Part shown: one piece after another, positions 37,738-46,444 of the stretch
Layout of the letters: each line of letters starts with the position of its first letter
Position numbering within the stretch: the first letter of the stretch is position 1
NCBI RefSeq assembly: GCF_020886115.1
Contig: NZ_AP025185.1
Location: 2,294,001-2,358,000 of the forward strand
Length of the DNA: 64,000 bases
Direction: 5' to 3'
Source of the DNA: Flavobacterium ammonificans
GTDB lineage: Bacteria > Bacteroidota > Bacteroidia > Flavobacteriales > Flavobacteriaceae
Position numbers and translations under genes: made by a program
Notes under the pieces: model-generated
Databases searched by the model: none
What the model saw: only the letters and a program-made list of their open reading frames with translations
Told to the model about the DNA's origin: nothing

Positions 37738-38430
37738 TTATTCTTTAACCAATAAAATCGTTGCTTTAAAGCCTGTCCCAAGGTTCCATTGGCTTGCCGA
37801 TATCAAACTTCCTTTGTCGTCATAGACTCTAAATTCAGCTGTATTAGGGCCCGAAGTTCCTTGATTTAATGCTTCAAAATCAATTTTGTTAAACCCTTTT
37901 TCCAATACAATTTCAAACCCTTTAAAAACACCTTCAAGTGTCACTTGGCTTTCTATAATTTTATCATTCAAATAAACTCGAATAACATCTCCATCAACAT
38001 ATTCAGCATCTCTATACATCACTCTAGCTTTATCTGCTTTGGTTTTAAAATCTCCTAAATTTTGATTTCTTCTGTATATGATAGCGCCTGGATCATCTTC
38101 TTTTTTATTCAAACGCGCTTCTACTTCCCCGCCTGGCTTAATAAATTCATTTTTTTGAATCATAGAAAAACCATTGGTTTGTCCTAACTGATAGGATTTT
38201 GCAGGCGCTGGTTTAGTAAATTGTGCCTCTGGACTATTAAAAACATTAGGGGCTTTAATAGATGGAATATCAGAGTTAGCTGGAGTAGTTTTTTTGGGCT
38301 CAGGCAATTTTTTCTGTGCAATTGGAAATTTTACTGCAGGGATAGCTTTGAACTTAGTAGAAAACTCGCTTTGAGCTTGTACTTGATATGTCCATCCAAA
38401 AATTACAATAAAAAAAAATAATTGTTTCAT
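37738..38430 (-). CDS. Secreted protein, unknown function
   Basis: A 230-residue protein with a signal peptide (residues 1-19, ending YQVQAQ). A proline- and lysine-rich linker follows ([19 protein letters not shown]). The C-terminal half (about 130-230) is a beta-sandwich-like domain with [20 protein letters not shown] and [20 protein letters not shown], reminiscent of small immunoglobulin-like adhesion modules. Start at 38430 (MKQLFFF), because only that gives a proper signal peptide. It lies just upstream of guaA in the same direction (58-base gap). I do not know its function. Confidence 0.68.
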   Translation of the reverse strand: MKQLFFFIVIFGWTYQVQAQSEFSTKFKAIPAVKFPIAQKKLPEPKKTTPANSDIPSIKAPNVFNSPEAQFTKPAPAKSYQLGQTNGFSMIQKNEFIKPGGEVEARLNKKEDDPGAIIYRRNQNLGDFKTKADKARVMYRDAEYVDGDVIRVYLNDKIIESQVTLEGVFKGFEIVLEKGFNKIDFEALNQGTSGPNTAEFRVYDDKGSLISASQWNLGTGFKATILLVKE

Positions 38431-38639
38431 TATACCTTGCACTGCTATTACTTCAATACACAAAAATAGTATAAATACTTTTTATGCCTAACGTATTTGA
38501 AATTTCTTAACAAAATACTGTTCAATTCTAAAGGAATAATTAAAGTAGGATGCGTTCAAAGCTTGAATACAAAAAATGAATTCTAAGTTTAGTTGGATTG
38601 TTTTTTAAAATCAAAAATAAATGATTCCAGAATTTAACC

Positions 38640-38647
38640 TATTTTTG
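38640..38647 (+). promoter_or_regulatory. -7 box for the CLC transporter gene
   Basis: TATTTTTG, 21 bases before the first ATG of the transporter. Confidence 0.5.
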
Positions 38648-38660
38648 AGCCACAATAAAA

Positions 38661-39905
38661 ATGCTAATGCAAAATATATCCCTACAAAAAATAGTACGCA
38701 TTTCCTTTCAATGGATGGTTATATGTGCTTTGATAGGACTATTTTCTGGTTCGGCATCTGCTTTATTTTTAGTAGTATTAGAATGGGTTACCCAAATTAG
38801 AGAATACAATAACTGGATCATTTGGTTATTGCCACTTGGTGGCTTACTCATTGGTTTAGTATATCATTATTATGGGGCTTCAGTAGTAAAAGGCAACAAT
38901 TTGCTTTTAGAAGAATACGAAAATCCGCAGCAACCCATCCCGTTCAAAATGGCGCCTTTGGTTCTCATTGGCACTTTAATTACTCATTTAGTGGGAGGTT
39001 CGGCTGGACGCGAAGGAACGGCAGTACAAATGGGTGGAGCCATTGCCGACCAATTTTCGAACTGGTTTAAATTGGATCAAAACGATCGAAAAACAATTCT
39101 TATTTTAGGCATTAGCGCCGGATTTGCTTCCGTTTTTGGAACACCTTTGGCCGGGGCTTTATTTGCTCTAGAAATAGTGTATTTCAGTAAAATCAATCTT
39201 AAAAGTGTGTTTTTGTCTTTTGCGGTAGCTTATGCTGCCTATTATACAGTAGAGTTGTGGCAAGTGACACACACACATTACAGTATTCCTATTTTAGCCG
39301 AATTAAATGGTACCAATTTACTTTGGACTATTGGAGTCGGAATTATTTTTGGCTTAGCGGCTTTGTTATTTTCTAGATCAGCTCATTTTTGGAGCCATTT
39401 ATTTTCAAAATACATTCAATATGCTCCGATTCGACCTTTAATTGGAGGTACTATTTTAGCGATTATCCTTTTTTTCATCGGAACCACAAAATACATTGGT
39501 TTAGGAATTCCAGAAATAGTGAAAGCCTTTTCAACACCTAATGATTCCTATGATTTTCTTTTAAAAATACTATTTACCGGTTTTACATTAGGAGCTGGTT
39601 TTAAAGGAGGCGAAGTAACTCCGCTGTTCTTCATAGGAGCTACTTTAGGAAGCGCTTTATCTGTTGTTGTTCCTTTACCAATAGCACTTATAGTAGGTAT
39701 GGGGTTTGTTGCTGTTTTTTCTGGGGCAACCCATACTCCTATTGCTTGTACTGTTATGGGAATGGAATTGTTTGGAATTGAAAGCGGAATTTTTATTGGA
39801 ATTGCTTGTGTTGTAGCTTATTTTTCTTCAGGTTCTGTTGGAATTTACTCTTCGCAAATTGTGAAAGGACCTAAATACCATTTGTACCAAAAAATCAATC
39901 GCTAG
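38661..39905 (+). CDS. CLC-family anion transporter, fluoride/proton antiporter type suspected
   Basis: A 414-residue integral membrane protein with the CLC topology (about 10-11 helices, two inverted halves). The gating-glutamate motif reads GGSAGREGTAVQMG (about residues 112-125, Glu at 118), in place of the GREGP of chloride CLCs. The first ion-pathway loop reads VKGNNLLLEE, with no GSGIP serine. The third reads GFKGGEVTPLFFIGATLG. GREGT-type loops and lack of the GSGIP serine are, as far as I know, marks of the CLC-F fluoride/proton antiporters that export fluoride. No fluoride-riboswitch-like leader is visible upstream. CLC family is certain; fluoride preference is inferred. Confidence 0.78.
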   Translation: MLMQNISLQKIVRISFQWMVICALIGLFSGSASALFLVVLEWVTQIREYNNWIIWLLPLGGLLIGLVYHYYGASVVKGNNLLLEEYENPQQPIPFKMAPLVLIGTLITHLVGGSAGREGTAVQMGGAIADQFSNWFKLDQNDRKTILILGISAGFASVFGTPLAGALFALEIVYFSKINLKSVFLSFAVAYAAYYTVELWQVTHTHYSIPILAELNGTNLLWTIGVGIIFGLAALLFSRSAHFWSHLFSKYIQYAPIRPLIGGTILAIILFFIGTTKYIGLGIPEIVKAFSTPNDSYDFLLKILFTGFTLGAGFKGGEVTPLFFIGATLGSALSVVVPLPIALIVGMGFVAVFSGATHTPIACTVMGMELFGIESGIFIGIACVVAYFSSGSVGIYSSQIVKGPKYHLYQKINR

Positions 39906-39968
39906 GATTTGAAGTTCATCAATTGGGTTGTCAGACTAAATTTCCACAAGTTTGGAATTTAAATTTTT

Positions 39969-40026
39969 ACCGCAAATTCGCAAATTTAAAAACATTTGTA
40001 ATCTGAAAAATTTGCGAATTTGCGGT
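39969..40026. repeat. Perfect 19-base inverted repeat, CGCAAATTCGCAAATTT type
   Basis: ACCGCAAATTCGCAAATTT (39969-39987) and its exact complement (40008-40026) are separated by 20 bases, in the gap between the CLC gene and nrnA. There is no T-run to make it a normal terminator. A related CGCAAAGTT array lies at 53459-53491. Confidence 0.8.
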
Positions 40027-40178
40027 GGTACAATTTTTAGAAGCTAGAAGTGAAAAGCACTAAAGTCCAAATTTTAAACTATAAAACTACTTTCGATTAG
40101 ACTTCTAGAATTGTGAATAATAGGTTAATTATTTAAATGATTTTCCGTTTAAATTAAAAAAATGTAATTTCGCATTCT

Positions 40179-41183
40179 ATGAAAAAAGAAGACATTCAAG
40201 CCATTCAGGAACTATTATCTAGTCCGAAAAAAATTGCGATAATTCCACACCGTGGTCCTGATGGTGATGCTATGGGATCTACTTTAGGTTTATACCATTT
40301 TTTACTTAAAAACAACCACCAACCTACTGTAATTTCACCTAATGAAATGCCTTACTTTTTAGAGTGGCTTCCGGGAGCTAATTCGGTTAAAGTATTCGAA
40401 AAAGACAAAGCGGTTTGCACCCAAATTTTGCAAGAAGCTGAAATCATTTTTACCCTTGACTTTAATGCTTTGCATCGTACTGGAGAAATGGAAAATGTGT
40501 TGAACCAACTTTCAGCTCCGTATATCATGATTGACCACCATCAATTTCCACATGATTATGCTACTTACACTTATTCTGACACCAATTTTGGTTCAACCTG
40601 TGAAATGGTGTACAACTTCATTTCGTTTTTAGGTAAAAAAGCTGATATTGATCAAACCATAGGAACTTGTATTTATACTGGAATTTTAACCGATTCAGGT
40701 TCGTTCCGTTTTCCGAAAACAACAGGGACTACTCATAGAATCATTGCAGAATTGATAGAGTTAGGAGTTAAAAATACTGAAATTCCCAATTTACTTTTTG
40801 ACAACAGTTCTTTTGGGCGTTTGCAAATTTTAGGTCGTGCATTACAAAATATGAAAGTATTTACTGAGCATAAAACAGCATATACCTATTTGACGCAAGA
40901 TGAATTGGATTCCTTTGACCATATAAAAGGAGATACAGAAGGAATTGTTAATTACGGGTTAAGTATCAAAGGAATTATTTTTTCTGCTATTTTTATTGAA
41001 AATAAAGACGAAAAAATTATTAAAATATCGTTTCGTTCTCAAGGAGATTTTGATGTCAATCAATTTTCTAGAGATCATTTCAATGGAGGAGGACATATCA
41101 ATGCAGCTGGAGGAAAATCAGAAAATTCGATGGAAGACACTATTCGAAAATTTGAAGAATTAGTCAAAAACTTAGCCGTCTAA
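40179..41183 (+). CDS. nrnA: Bifunctional oligoribonuclease/PAP phosphatase (NrnA)
   Basis: A 334-residue DHH/DHHA1 phosphoesterase that degrades nano-RNA and dephosphorylates 3'-phosphoadenosine 5'-phosphate. Residues are visible: PHRGPDGDAMGS (about 22-33), LDFNALHRTGEM with the metal Asp, MIDHHQFPHDY (DHH motif, about 118-128), GILTDSGSFRF and HFNGGGHINAAGG (C-terminal DHHA1 substrate clamp). The gene is followed three bases later by gldI, so the two are in one operon; this pairing may tie nano-RNA or nucleotide recycling to the gliding lipoprotein only by co-transcription. Confidence 0.92.
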   Translation: MKKEDIQAIQELLSSPKKIAIIPHRGPDGDAMGSTLGLYHFLLKNNHQPTVISPNEMPYFLEWLPGANSVKVFEKDKAVCTQILQEAEIIFTLDFNALHRTGEMENVLNQLSAPYIMIDHHQFPHDYATYTYSDTNFGSTCEMVYNFISFLGKKADIDQTIGTCIYTGILTDSGSFRFPKTTGTTHRIIAELIELGVKNTEIPNLLFDNSSFGRLQILGRALQNMKVFTEHKTAYTYLTQDELDSFDHIKGDTEGIVNYGLSIKGIIFSAIFIENKDEKIIKISFRSQGDFDVNQFSRDHFNGGGHINAAGGKSENSMEDTIRKFEELVKNLAV

Positions 41184-41186
41184 ATC

Positions 41187-41804
41187 ATGAGAAAATTTAT
41201 CTATACATCAGCAATAACTATTCTTTTTGTGCTTTCTAGTTGCCAAAAGAGCCAAGTAGCAAGAAAACCTATTTCGCAAAGCTCCGGTTCATTTATGAAA
41301 GAATCTGTGGATCGAAATAAAAAATTAATTGCAGGAGAAGAAGCTGAAATTGCTAGAGTAATTCGTCAAAACAAAAAAGTGAAATTTATTGCCTCGCCTA
41401 AAGGCTATTGGTATGCTTACGCAACAGTAAATACAAAAGATAGCTTAACTCCTAAAAAAGGCGATGTGGCTTTATTTGACTATGAAGTTAAAGATTTAAA
41501 AGGGCGAATTATTTATTCCAAAAACGAATTGGGGCCTCAAACTTATTTTGTTGATAAACAAAACATCATGGCTGGGCTTCGAGAGGGAATTAAATTAATG
41601 CACCGTAAGGAAAAGATAAACTTTCTATTTACGTCGCATATCGCATACGGATATCATGGAGATAATAACAAAATTGGAACTAACAAACCTCTATTATGTA
41701 TTGTTACCCTCCGTGATTTTATGTCGGAAGTTGATTATGATAAAAAAATGAAAGCCACTACTAATCCAGTTTCGAAAATTCAAAATGATTCTGTAACTAA
41801 CTAA
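41187..41804 (+). CDS. gldI: Gliding motility lipoprotein GldI (FKBP-like PPIase)
   Basis: A 205-residue lipoprotein: the signal peptide ends with the lipobox LSSC (Cys at about residue 19). The domain after about residue 75 is FKBP-like (DVALFDYEVKDLKGRIIYS; GLREGIKLMHRKEKINFLF; IAYGYHGDNNKIGTNKPLL). In Flavobacterium johnsoniae GldI is needed for gliding and type IX secretion-linked motility, probably helping fold periplasmic proteins. It follows nrnA by three bases and precedes two more PPIases. This gene is one of the best lineage markers in the window. Confidence 0.93.
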   Translation: MRKFIYTSAITILFVLSSCQKSQVARKPISQSSGSFMKESVDRNKKLIAGEEAEIARVIRQNKKVKFIASPKGYWYAYATVNTKDSLTPKKGDVALFDYEVKDLKGRIIYSKNELGPQTYFVDKQNIMAGLREGIKLMHRKEKINFLFTSHIAYGYHGDNNKIGTNKPLLCIVTLRDFMSEVDYDKKMKATTNPVSKIQNDSVTN

Positions 41805-41812
41805 TATTTGAA

Positions 41813-42931
41813 ATGAAAAAAAGAGTTCTATTAGCTTTAGCTTTAATTGTCTCGTTATATTCTTGTAAAGAGGATAACAATAATTTACCAGATGGCTTAT
41901 TTGCCAAAATTGAAACTAATAAAGGAGAAATCATTGTTCAATTAGATTATGAAAAAGCGCCCATTACAGTTGCTAACTTTGTAACACTAGCGGAAGGTAA
42001 AAATGAATTTGTTACCAATGAAAACATCAAAAACCGACCTTTTTATGATGGATTGAAATTTCACAGAGTGATTGAAAACTTTATGATTCAGGGAGGAGAT
42101 CCAATAGGAACAGGTTCTGGTGATGCAGGTTATAAATTCAAAGATGAAATCACAGACGCTCGATTTGATAAAGCAGGTGTTTTAGCCATGGCGAATAACG
42201 GTCCAGCTACTAATAGCAGTCAGTTTTTTATAACGCATCTTGAAACACCTTGGCTAGATGGAAAGCATACTATTTTTGGTCATGTAGTAGGTAATGGAAT
42301 GGAAGCCGTAAACAAAATTCTTCAAGATGATTACATGAGTAAAGTAACCATTATTCGTAATGGAGATGCCGCTAAAAAGTTTGATGCGGTTAAAGTGTTT
42401 CACAATTATTTTATTACAGAAGCCGAAAACCAAAAAAAACAAGCCGCAATTGATGCTGAAAACAAACGTATCTTTAATGAAAAGTACAAAACCGTCATTG
42501 ATGCTAAAGTAAAATACTTTGCTGCACTGAAAGCCAAAGCAACTAAAACTAAATCAGGCTTAGAATTTGTTATCACTAAAAAAAGTGGAGGAGCTAAACC
42601 TAAGGTTGGAACTGGAATTTTTATTCATTATGCTGGTTTTTTAGAAAATGGGACATTGTTTGACAGCAGTATCGATGGTGTGTGCAAAACCTTTGGTACT
42701 TTTGATCCTAATAGAGCAGCTCAAAACGGCTACCAACCTATTCCTTTTCAAGCGGGTAAAAAAGATGGTATGATTCCTGGTTTTATTGAAGGAATTGAGC
42801 AACTTTCTTTCGGAGATAAAGCAGTCATATTTATCCCATCAAAATTAGGATACGGAGAGTCAGGTGCAGGAGGAGTAATTCCACCTAATGCGAATCTTAT
42901 TTTTGAAATTGAGTTAGTAAAAGCACAATAA
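41813..42931 (+). CDS. Lipoprotein with cyclophilin and FKBP domains
   Basis: A 372-residue dual peptidyl-prolyl isomerase. Lipobox LYSC at about residues 15-18. The cyclophilin domain (about 28-205) has FHRVIENFMIQGGDPIGTG, ATNSSQFFITH and LDGKHTIFGHV, with the catalytic Arg in FHR. A Lys/Ala/Glu-rich helix (about 205-248) leads to the FKBP domain (about 255-372), which has FIHYAGFLENGTLFDSS and KDGMIPGFIEG, then GYGESGAGGVIPPNANLIFE. It is nine bases after gldI, so probably in the same operon. It likely works on proteins at the periplasmic face of a membrane. Confidence 0.88.
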   Translation: MKKRVLLALALIVSLYSCKEDNNNLPDGLFAKIETNKGEIIVQLDYEKAPITVANFVTLAEGKNEFVTNENIKNRPFYDGLKFHRVIENFMIQGGDPIGTGSGDAGYKFKDEITDARFDKAGVLAMANNGPATNSSQFFITHLETPWLDGKHTIFGHVVGNGMEAVNKILQDDYMSKVTIIRNGDAAKKFDAVKVFHNYFITEAENQKKQAAIDAENKRIFNEKYKTVIDAKVKYFAALKAKATKTKSGLEFVITKKSGGAKPKVGTGIFIHYAGFLENGTLFDSSIDGVCKTFGTFDPNRAAQNGYQPIPFQAGKKDGMIPGFIEGIEQLSFGDKAVIFIPSKLGYGESGAGGVIPPNANLIFEIELVKAQ

Positions 42932-42946
42932 TTAAATTATAAAGAA

Positions 42947-44155
42947 ATGAAATTAAAATTAATAGCATTCTTATTATTAGGAATCATCAGTGTGCAAGCA
43001 CAAAAATTTAAAAAAGGACTACCAACTAAAAAACCAGCTATTTCTCAAGTAGCTGCACCAAAATCAATAGTTGGAATTTTTGCCAATATTGTTACTACTA
43101 AAGGAACTATAGTTGTCCAATTGGAATACCAAAAAACTCCAGTTACTGTTGCAAATTTTATAAGCTTAGCAGAAGGTAAAAATCCTTTTGTAACAAATGA
43201 AAAATTAAAAGGAAAACCATTTTATGATGGGTTGAAATTCCACCGAGTACTTAAAGATTTCATGATTCAAGGGGGCGATCCTGCTGGCAATGGGTCAGGT
43301 GGTCCTGGCTATGCTTTTAAAGATGAATTTACTGATTTAAAACACGATAAAGGAGGTATTCTTTCAATGGCCAATTCTGGTCCCGCTTCTAACGGTAGTC
43401 AGTTTTTTATTACACATAAAGACACCCCTTGGTTAGATGGTGTTCACACTGTTTTTGGTCATGTTACACAAGGTATGGAGGTTGTAAACAAAATAGAACA
43501 AAATGACGTTATACTTAAAGTAACCATCGCTAGAAAAGGGATTTTGGCTACTAAATTTAATGCTGTTAAAATCTTCTCAGATTATTATGCCAACAAAGCA
43601 GAAGACGCTAAAAAACAAGCCGCAATTGACGCTGAAAACAAAGCCAAACAAGCTGCCATTCAAGCAGAAAACAAAAGGGTTTATCTGGAAAAATATGGTC
43701 CAGTTATCAAAGAAAAGGCTGCATTTTTAGCAGCTACAAAAGCAACAGCTACAACAACAGCTTCAGGATTACAATATGCTCTTTTACAAAAAGGATCTGA
43801 TGTAAAGCCTGTGGATGGAAGTACTATTTATTTTAAATATGCAGGGTATTTTGAAGATGGTACTGTATTTGACACTAACTTCGAAGACGTAGCAAAAGCT
43901 TATGGACAATTCAATCAAACACGCGCTGATCAAAATGGCTACCAAGGTTTTCCTTTTCAGGCAGGTAAGAAAGATGGAATGATTCCTGGGTTTTTAGAAG
44001 GATTAAGCTTGATGAATATAGGAGATAGAATACTATTGTTCCTTCCTTCTAAATTAGGATATGGCGAAAGAGGTGCTGGAGGTGTCATTCCGCCCAATAC
44101 CAATTTAGTTTTTGAATTGGAAATTACAGACAAAGCTCCTGTTGCAAAAAAATAA
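42947..44155 (+). CDS. Periplasmic cyclophilin-FKBP protein (paralogue)
   Basis: A 402-residue paralogue of the preceding gene, which starts 15 bases earlier in the operon. Same architecture: cyclophilin (about residues 40-220, FHRVLKDFMIQGGDPAGNG and SNGSQFFITH), linker, FKBP (about 285-395, YFKYAGYFEDGTVFDTN, KDGMIPGFLEG, GYGERGAGGVIPPNTNLVFE). The signal peptide (1-18, ending VQAQK) lacks a lipobox, so it is soluble where its neighbour is lipid-anchored. The linker repeats the KQAAI-AEN unit twice in a row (KKQAAIDAENKAKQAAIQAE), against one copy in the neighbour. The operon ends at the terminator at 44169-44202. Confidence 0.88.
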   Translation: MKLKLIAFLLLGIISVQAQKFKKGLPTKKPAISQVAAPKSIVGIFANIVTTKGTIVVQLEYQKTPVTVANFISLAEGKNPFVTNEKLKGKPFYDGLKFHRVLKDFMIQGGDPAGNGSGGPGYAFKDEFTDLKHDKGGILSMANSGPASNGSQFFITHKDTPWLDGVHTVFGHVTQGMEVVNKIEQNDVILKVTIARKGILATKFNAVKIFSDYYANKAEDAKKQAAIDAENKAKQAAIQAENKRVYLEKYGPVIKEKAAFLAATKATATTTASGLQYALLQKGSDVKPVDGSTIYFKYAGYFEDGTVFDTNFEDVAKAYGQFNQTRADQNGYQGFPFQAGKKDGMIPGFLEGLSLMNIGDRILLFLPSKLGYGERGAGGVIPPNTNLVFELEITDKAPVAKK

Positions 44156-44168
44156 TTGATCTAGTAAT

Positions 44169-44202
44169 AAAAAAATCCTCAACAATGTTGAGGATTTTTT
44201 TA
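44169..44202. terminator. Bidirectional terminator after the PPIase operon
   Basis: AATCCTCAAC, loop AAT, GTTGAGGATT, with A- and T-runs, between convergent stops. Confidence 0.9.
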
Positions 44203-44209
44203 TTGCATT

Positions 44210-44656
44210 TTATATAAATTGCTTTCCAAATTTCCAATCAAACTCATCTTTCGCATTAATGATGGCTCCGATTTCAAACTTAACTACTTCTTCAAATTCA
44301 GTTTGAAAAATAATCCAATTTTCTTCGTTGAAATAGTTTTCAAACGTATCAAATTCTTCTTGAGTGAATTTGGTAATATTTTTTGCTACCAAATCATTCT
44401 TAACTTCAGATATCTTTTTACCGATAATCGTATTCCCAAATAATTCCAAATCAGCGCCAGAAGCTACAATATATCCCAATTTAAAATCTTCCTCTTGGTA
44501 GAACGTTAAACGTGATTTTAGTTTATTGTATACCAAAATTTGATTCTCATCTTCGTCTTTGTAATTGCGGTCAGGTTTCCCATAAATTGCTTCCACATCT
44601 TTTTGTTTCATACCAAAAAGCAACTTATCGATTCCGTTTTTTAGATTGATTTTCAT
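44210..44656 (-). CDS. Unknown protein with BamE-like repeats
   Basis: A 148-residue soluble protein. Two segments recall the BamE/SmpA half-repeat: LLFGMKQKDVEAIYGKPD (about residues 12-29) and TIIGKKISEVKNDLVAKN (about 77-94). No signal peptide, so if the resemblance is real the protein is cytosolic, which would fit an immunity-like or regulatory role better than BAM assembly. The C-terminus is acidic (EEFDTFENYFNEENWI). I do not recognise the family. It follows a second unknown gene on the same strand by 33 bases. Confidence 0.55.
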   Translation of the reverse strand: MKINLKNGIDKLLFGMKQKDVEAIYGKPDRNYKDEDENQILVYNKLKSRLTFYQEEDFKLGYIVASGADLELFGNTIIGKKISEVKNDLVAKNITKFTQEEFDTFENYFNEENWIIFQTEFEEVVKFEIGAIINAKDEFDWKFGKQFI

Positions 44657-44689
44657 AATTAAAATATTGTTTTTACACCTTTATTAAGG

Positions 44690-45046
44690 CTATTCATTCA
44701 TCTCGTCAAAACGAATCGGAACTTGAGGATCGTAACATGGACATTTGAATTCTTCCATCGTAGCAGCTAATAATTCCATTGTTTTTCCTTCGGTTCCATA
44801 ACAGTCAATCTGAATACTTTGCGAAGTTGTCTTTACCTGAAAAGCGCCTTTTCCATTTGGATTTTTCCAACTATTATCGTCTACTTTTTCCCAACTAGAA
44901 AAAACACTGCCAATACGATTTAATATCACAGTTACTGGAAGTTCTTCTAAACCCTCCACCATTTCTTGTTCTACCAATGATTCGTATACCAATTGATGGT
45001 TCAAGTAAAATCCCTCCTGATATTGCCAAAATACTAATTCGTACAT
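44690..45046 (-). CDS. Unknown cytosolic protein, 118 residues
   Basis: Small acidic protein starting MYELVFWQYQEGFYLNHQLV, with CYGTEG and a C-terminal FKCPCYDPQVPIRFDE segment holding two cysteines separated by one proline. No signal peptide, no membrane helix, no family recognised. It is between purM and another unknown gene, all leftward. The Cys-Pro-Cys arrangement could bind a metal, but that is a guess. Confidence 0.6.
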   Translation of the reverse strand: MYELVFWQYQEGFYLNHQLVYESLVEQEMVEGLEELPVTVILNRIGSVFSSWEKVDDNSWKNPNGKGAFQVKTTSQSIQIDCYGTEGKTMELLAATMEEFKCPCYDPQVPIRFDEMNE

Positions 45047-45098
45047 TTAAATAGTTTAAAAGTTTGTGTTTTATTAGTTTAGAAATGAGAAACTAAGA

Positions 45099-46277
45099 TT
45101 AGTACTCAAAAGTACCGTATTCGCTAGAAATCGTCAATTTTTTAGTATCTGAAGCTTCCACTCTACCCACAATTTGGGCATCTACATTAAACGATTTTGA
45201 AATCGCTATAATATCTTGAGCTACTGCTTCTGGAACATACAATTCCATTCGGTGACCACAGTTGAAAACTTGGTACATTTCTTTCCAATCTGTTTTGGAT
45301 TGCTCTTGAATCAATTGAAACAAAGGTGGTACCGGAAACAAATTGTCTTTTATTATGTGTAGATTATTTACAAAATGTAAAATTTTAGTTTGCGCTCCAC
45401 CACTGCAATGCACCATTCCGTGGATCTCTTTTGAAGAATAGTTATCTAAAATTTTCTTGATAATTGGCGCATAGGTTCTTGTTGGCGAAAGCACTAATTG
45501 ACCAGCATCAATTGGTGAATTTTCCACCGCGTCAGTTAAGTTTACTTGACCTGAATAAATTAATTCTTTAGGAACTGCAGCGTCAAAACTCTCTGGGTAT
45601 TTTTGTGCCAAATAGTTGCCAAACACATCGTGACGTGCCGAAGTCAAACCATTACTTCCCATTCCGCCATTGTAACTTTTCTCGTAAGTGGCTTGTCCAA
45701 AAGAGGCTAAACCTACAATTACATCACCTGCTTGAATATTGGCATTGTCAATTACTTTGGCTCTTGGCATTCTTGCCGTAACTGTTGAATCTACAATAAT
45801 AGTTCGAACTAAATCCCCTACATCAGCCGTTTCACCACCTGTAGAATGAATTGTAACTCCAAAAGAATCCAATTCTTTGATCAATTCTTCTGTTCCATTG
45901 ATAATGGCCGAAATTACCTCAGCAGTAATTAGATTTTTATTTCTTCCAATAGTAGAAGAAAGTAAAATATTATCGGTCGCTCCCACACACAACAAGTCGT
46001 CAATATTCATAATCAACGCATCTTGCGCAATGCCTTTCCAAACTGAAATATCGCCCGTTTCTTTCCAATACATATAAGCCAAAGACGATTTAGTACCCGC
46101 TCCATCAGCGTGCATAATCAAACAGTAATTTTCATCTTGGGTTAAGTAATCCGGAACGATTTTACAAAAAGCTTGAGGAAACAAACCTTTATCTATATTT
46201 TTAATTGCATTATGCACATCTTCTTTGGATGCCGAAACACCGCGTTGTGCATATCTTTTTGAAGTATCTGAACTCAT
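45099..46277 (-). CDS. purM: Phosphoribosylformylglycinamidine cyclo-ligase (AIR synthase)
   Basis: A 392-residue purine enzyme (step 5), forming AIR from FGAM with ATP. It is longer than E. coli PurM (345), as is usual in Bacteroidota. Motifs are YAQRGVSASKEDVHNAIK, LIMHADGAGTKSSLAYMY (ATP-binding), IHSTGGETADVGDLV and MVHCSGGAQTKILHF. The start at 46277 (MSSDTSKR) replaces the longer frame from 46409, whose extra 44 residues run through the promoter box and have no family match. Confidence 0.93.
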   Translation of the reverse strand: MSSDTSKRYAQRGVSASKEDVHNAIKNIDKGLFPQAFCKIVPDYLTQDENYCLIMHADGAGTKSSLAYMYWKETGDISVWKGIAQDALIMNIDDLLCVGATDNILLSSTIGRNKNLITAEVISAIINGTEELIKELDSFGVTIHSTGGETADVGDLVRTIIVDSTVTARMPRAKVIDNANIQAGDVIVGLASFGQATYEKSYNGGMGSNGLTSARHDVFGNYLAQKYPESFDAAVPKELIYSGQVNLTDAVENSPIDAGQLVLSPTRTYAPIIKKILDNYSSKEIHGMVHCSGGAQTKILHFVNNLHIIKDNLFPVPPLFQLIQEQSKTDWKEMYQVFNCGHRMELYVPEAVAQDIIAISKSFNVDAQIVGRVEASDTKKLTISSEYGTFEY

Positions 46278-46323
46278 GTAGTTAGTTGTGTGTCGTCTGC
46301 CTTTCGGCAAAATGTATTTTGGG

Positions 46324-46331
46324 CAAAGATA
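46324..46331 (-). promoter_or_regulatory. purM -7 box
   Basis: TATCTTTG on the minus strand, 47 bases before the ATG. The short leader includes GCCGAAAGGC, a four-base hairpin arm. Confidence 0.5.
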
Positions 46332-46392
46332 ATTATTTTTTTGGCTTTTGCCTAAGCAGAAATTGAGTGTAATTTTTCTATTTATCATTCCA

Positions 46393-46424
46393 TAAAAAAG
46401 CCGCTTCAATGAAACGGCTTTTCT
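46393..46424 (-). terminator. Terminator after glnN
   Basis: AAAAAAGCCGCTTC and GAAACGGCTTTTC form a stem with one mismatch, with T-run on the leftward side. Confidence 0.75.
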
Positions 46425-46444
46425 TAAAATAGTACTGAAAATAA

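Noticed and set aside
38464..38660. Fluoride riboswitch upstream of the CLC gene
   Set aside because: I looked for the short GG-rich pseudoknot consensus and found nothing resembling it in this AT-rich leader.
41813..44155. Assembly or copy error behind the two similar PPIase genes
   Set aside because: The genes differ throughout, have different signal peptides and linker lengths, and so are true diverged paralogues.
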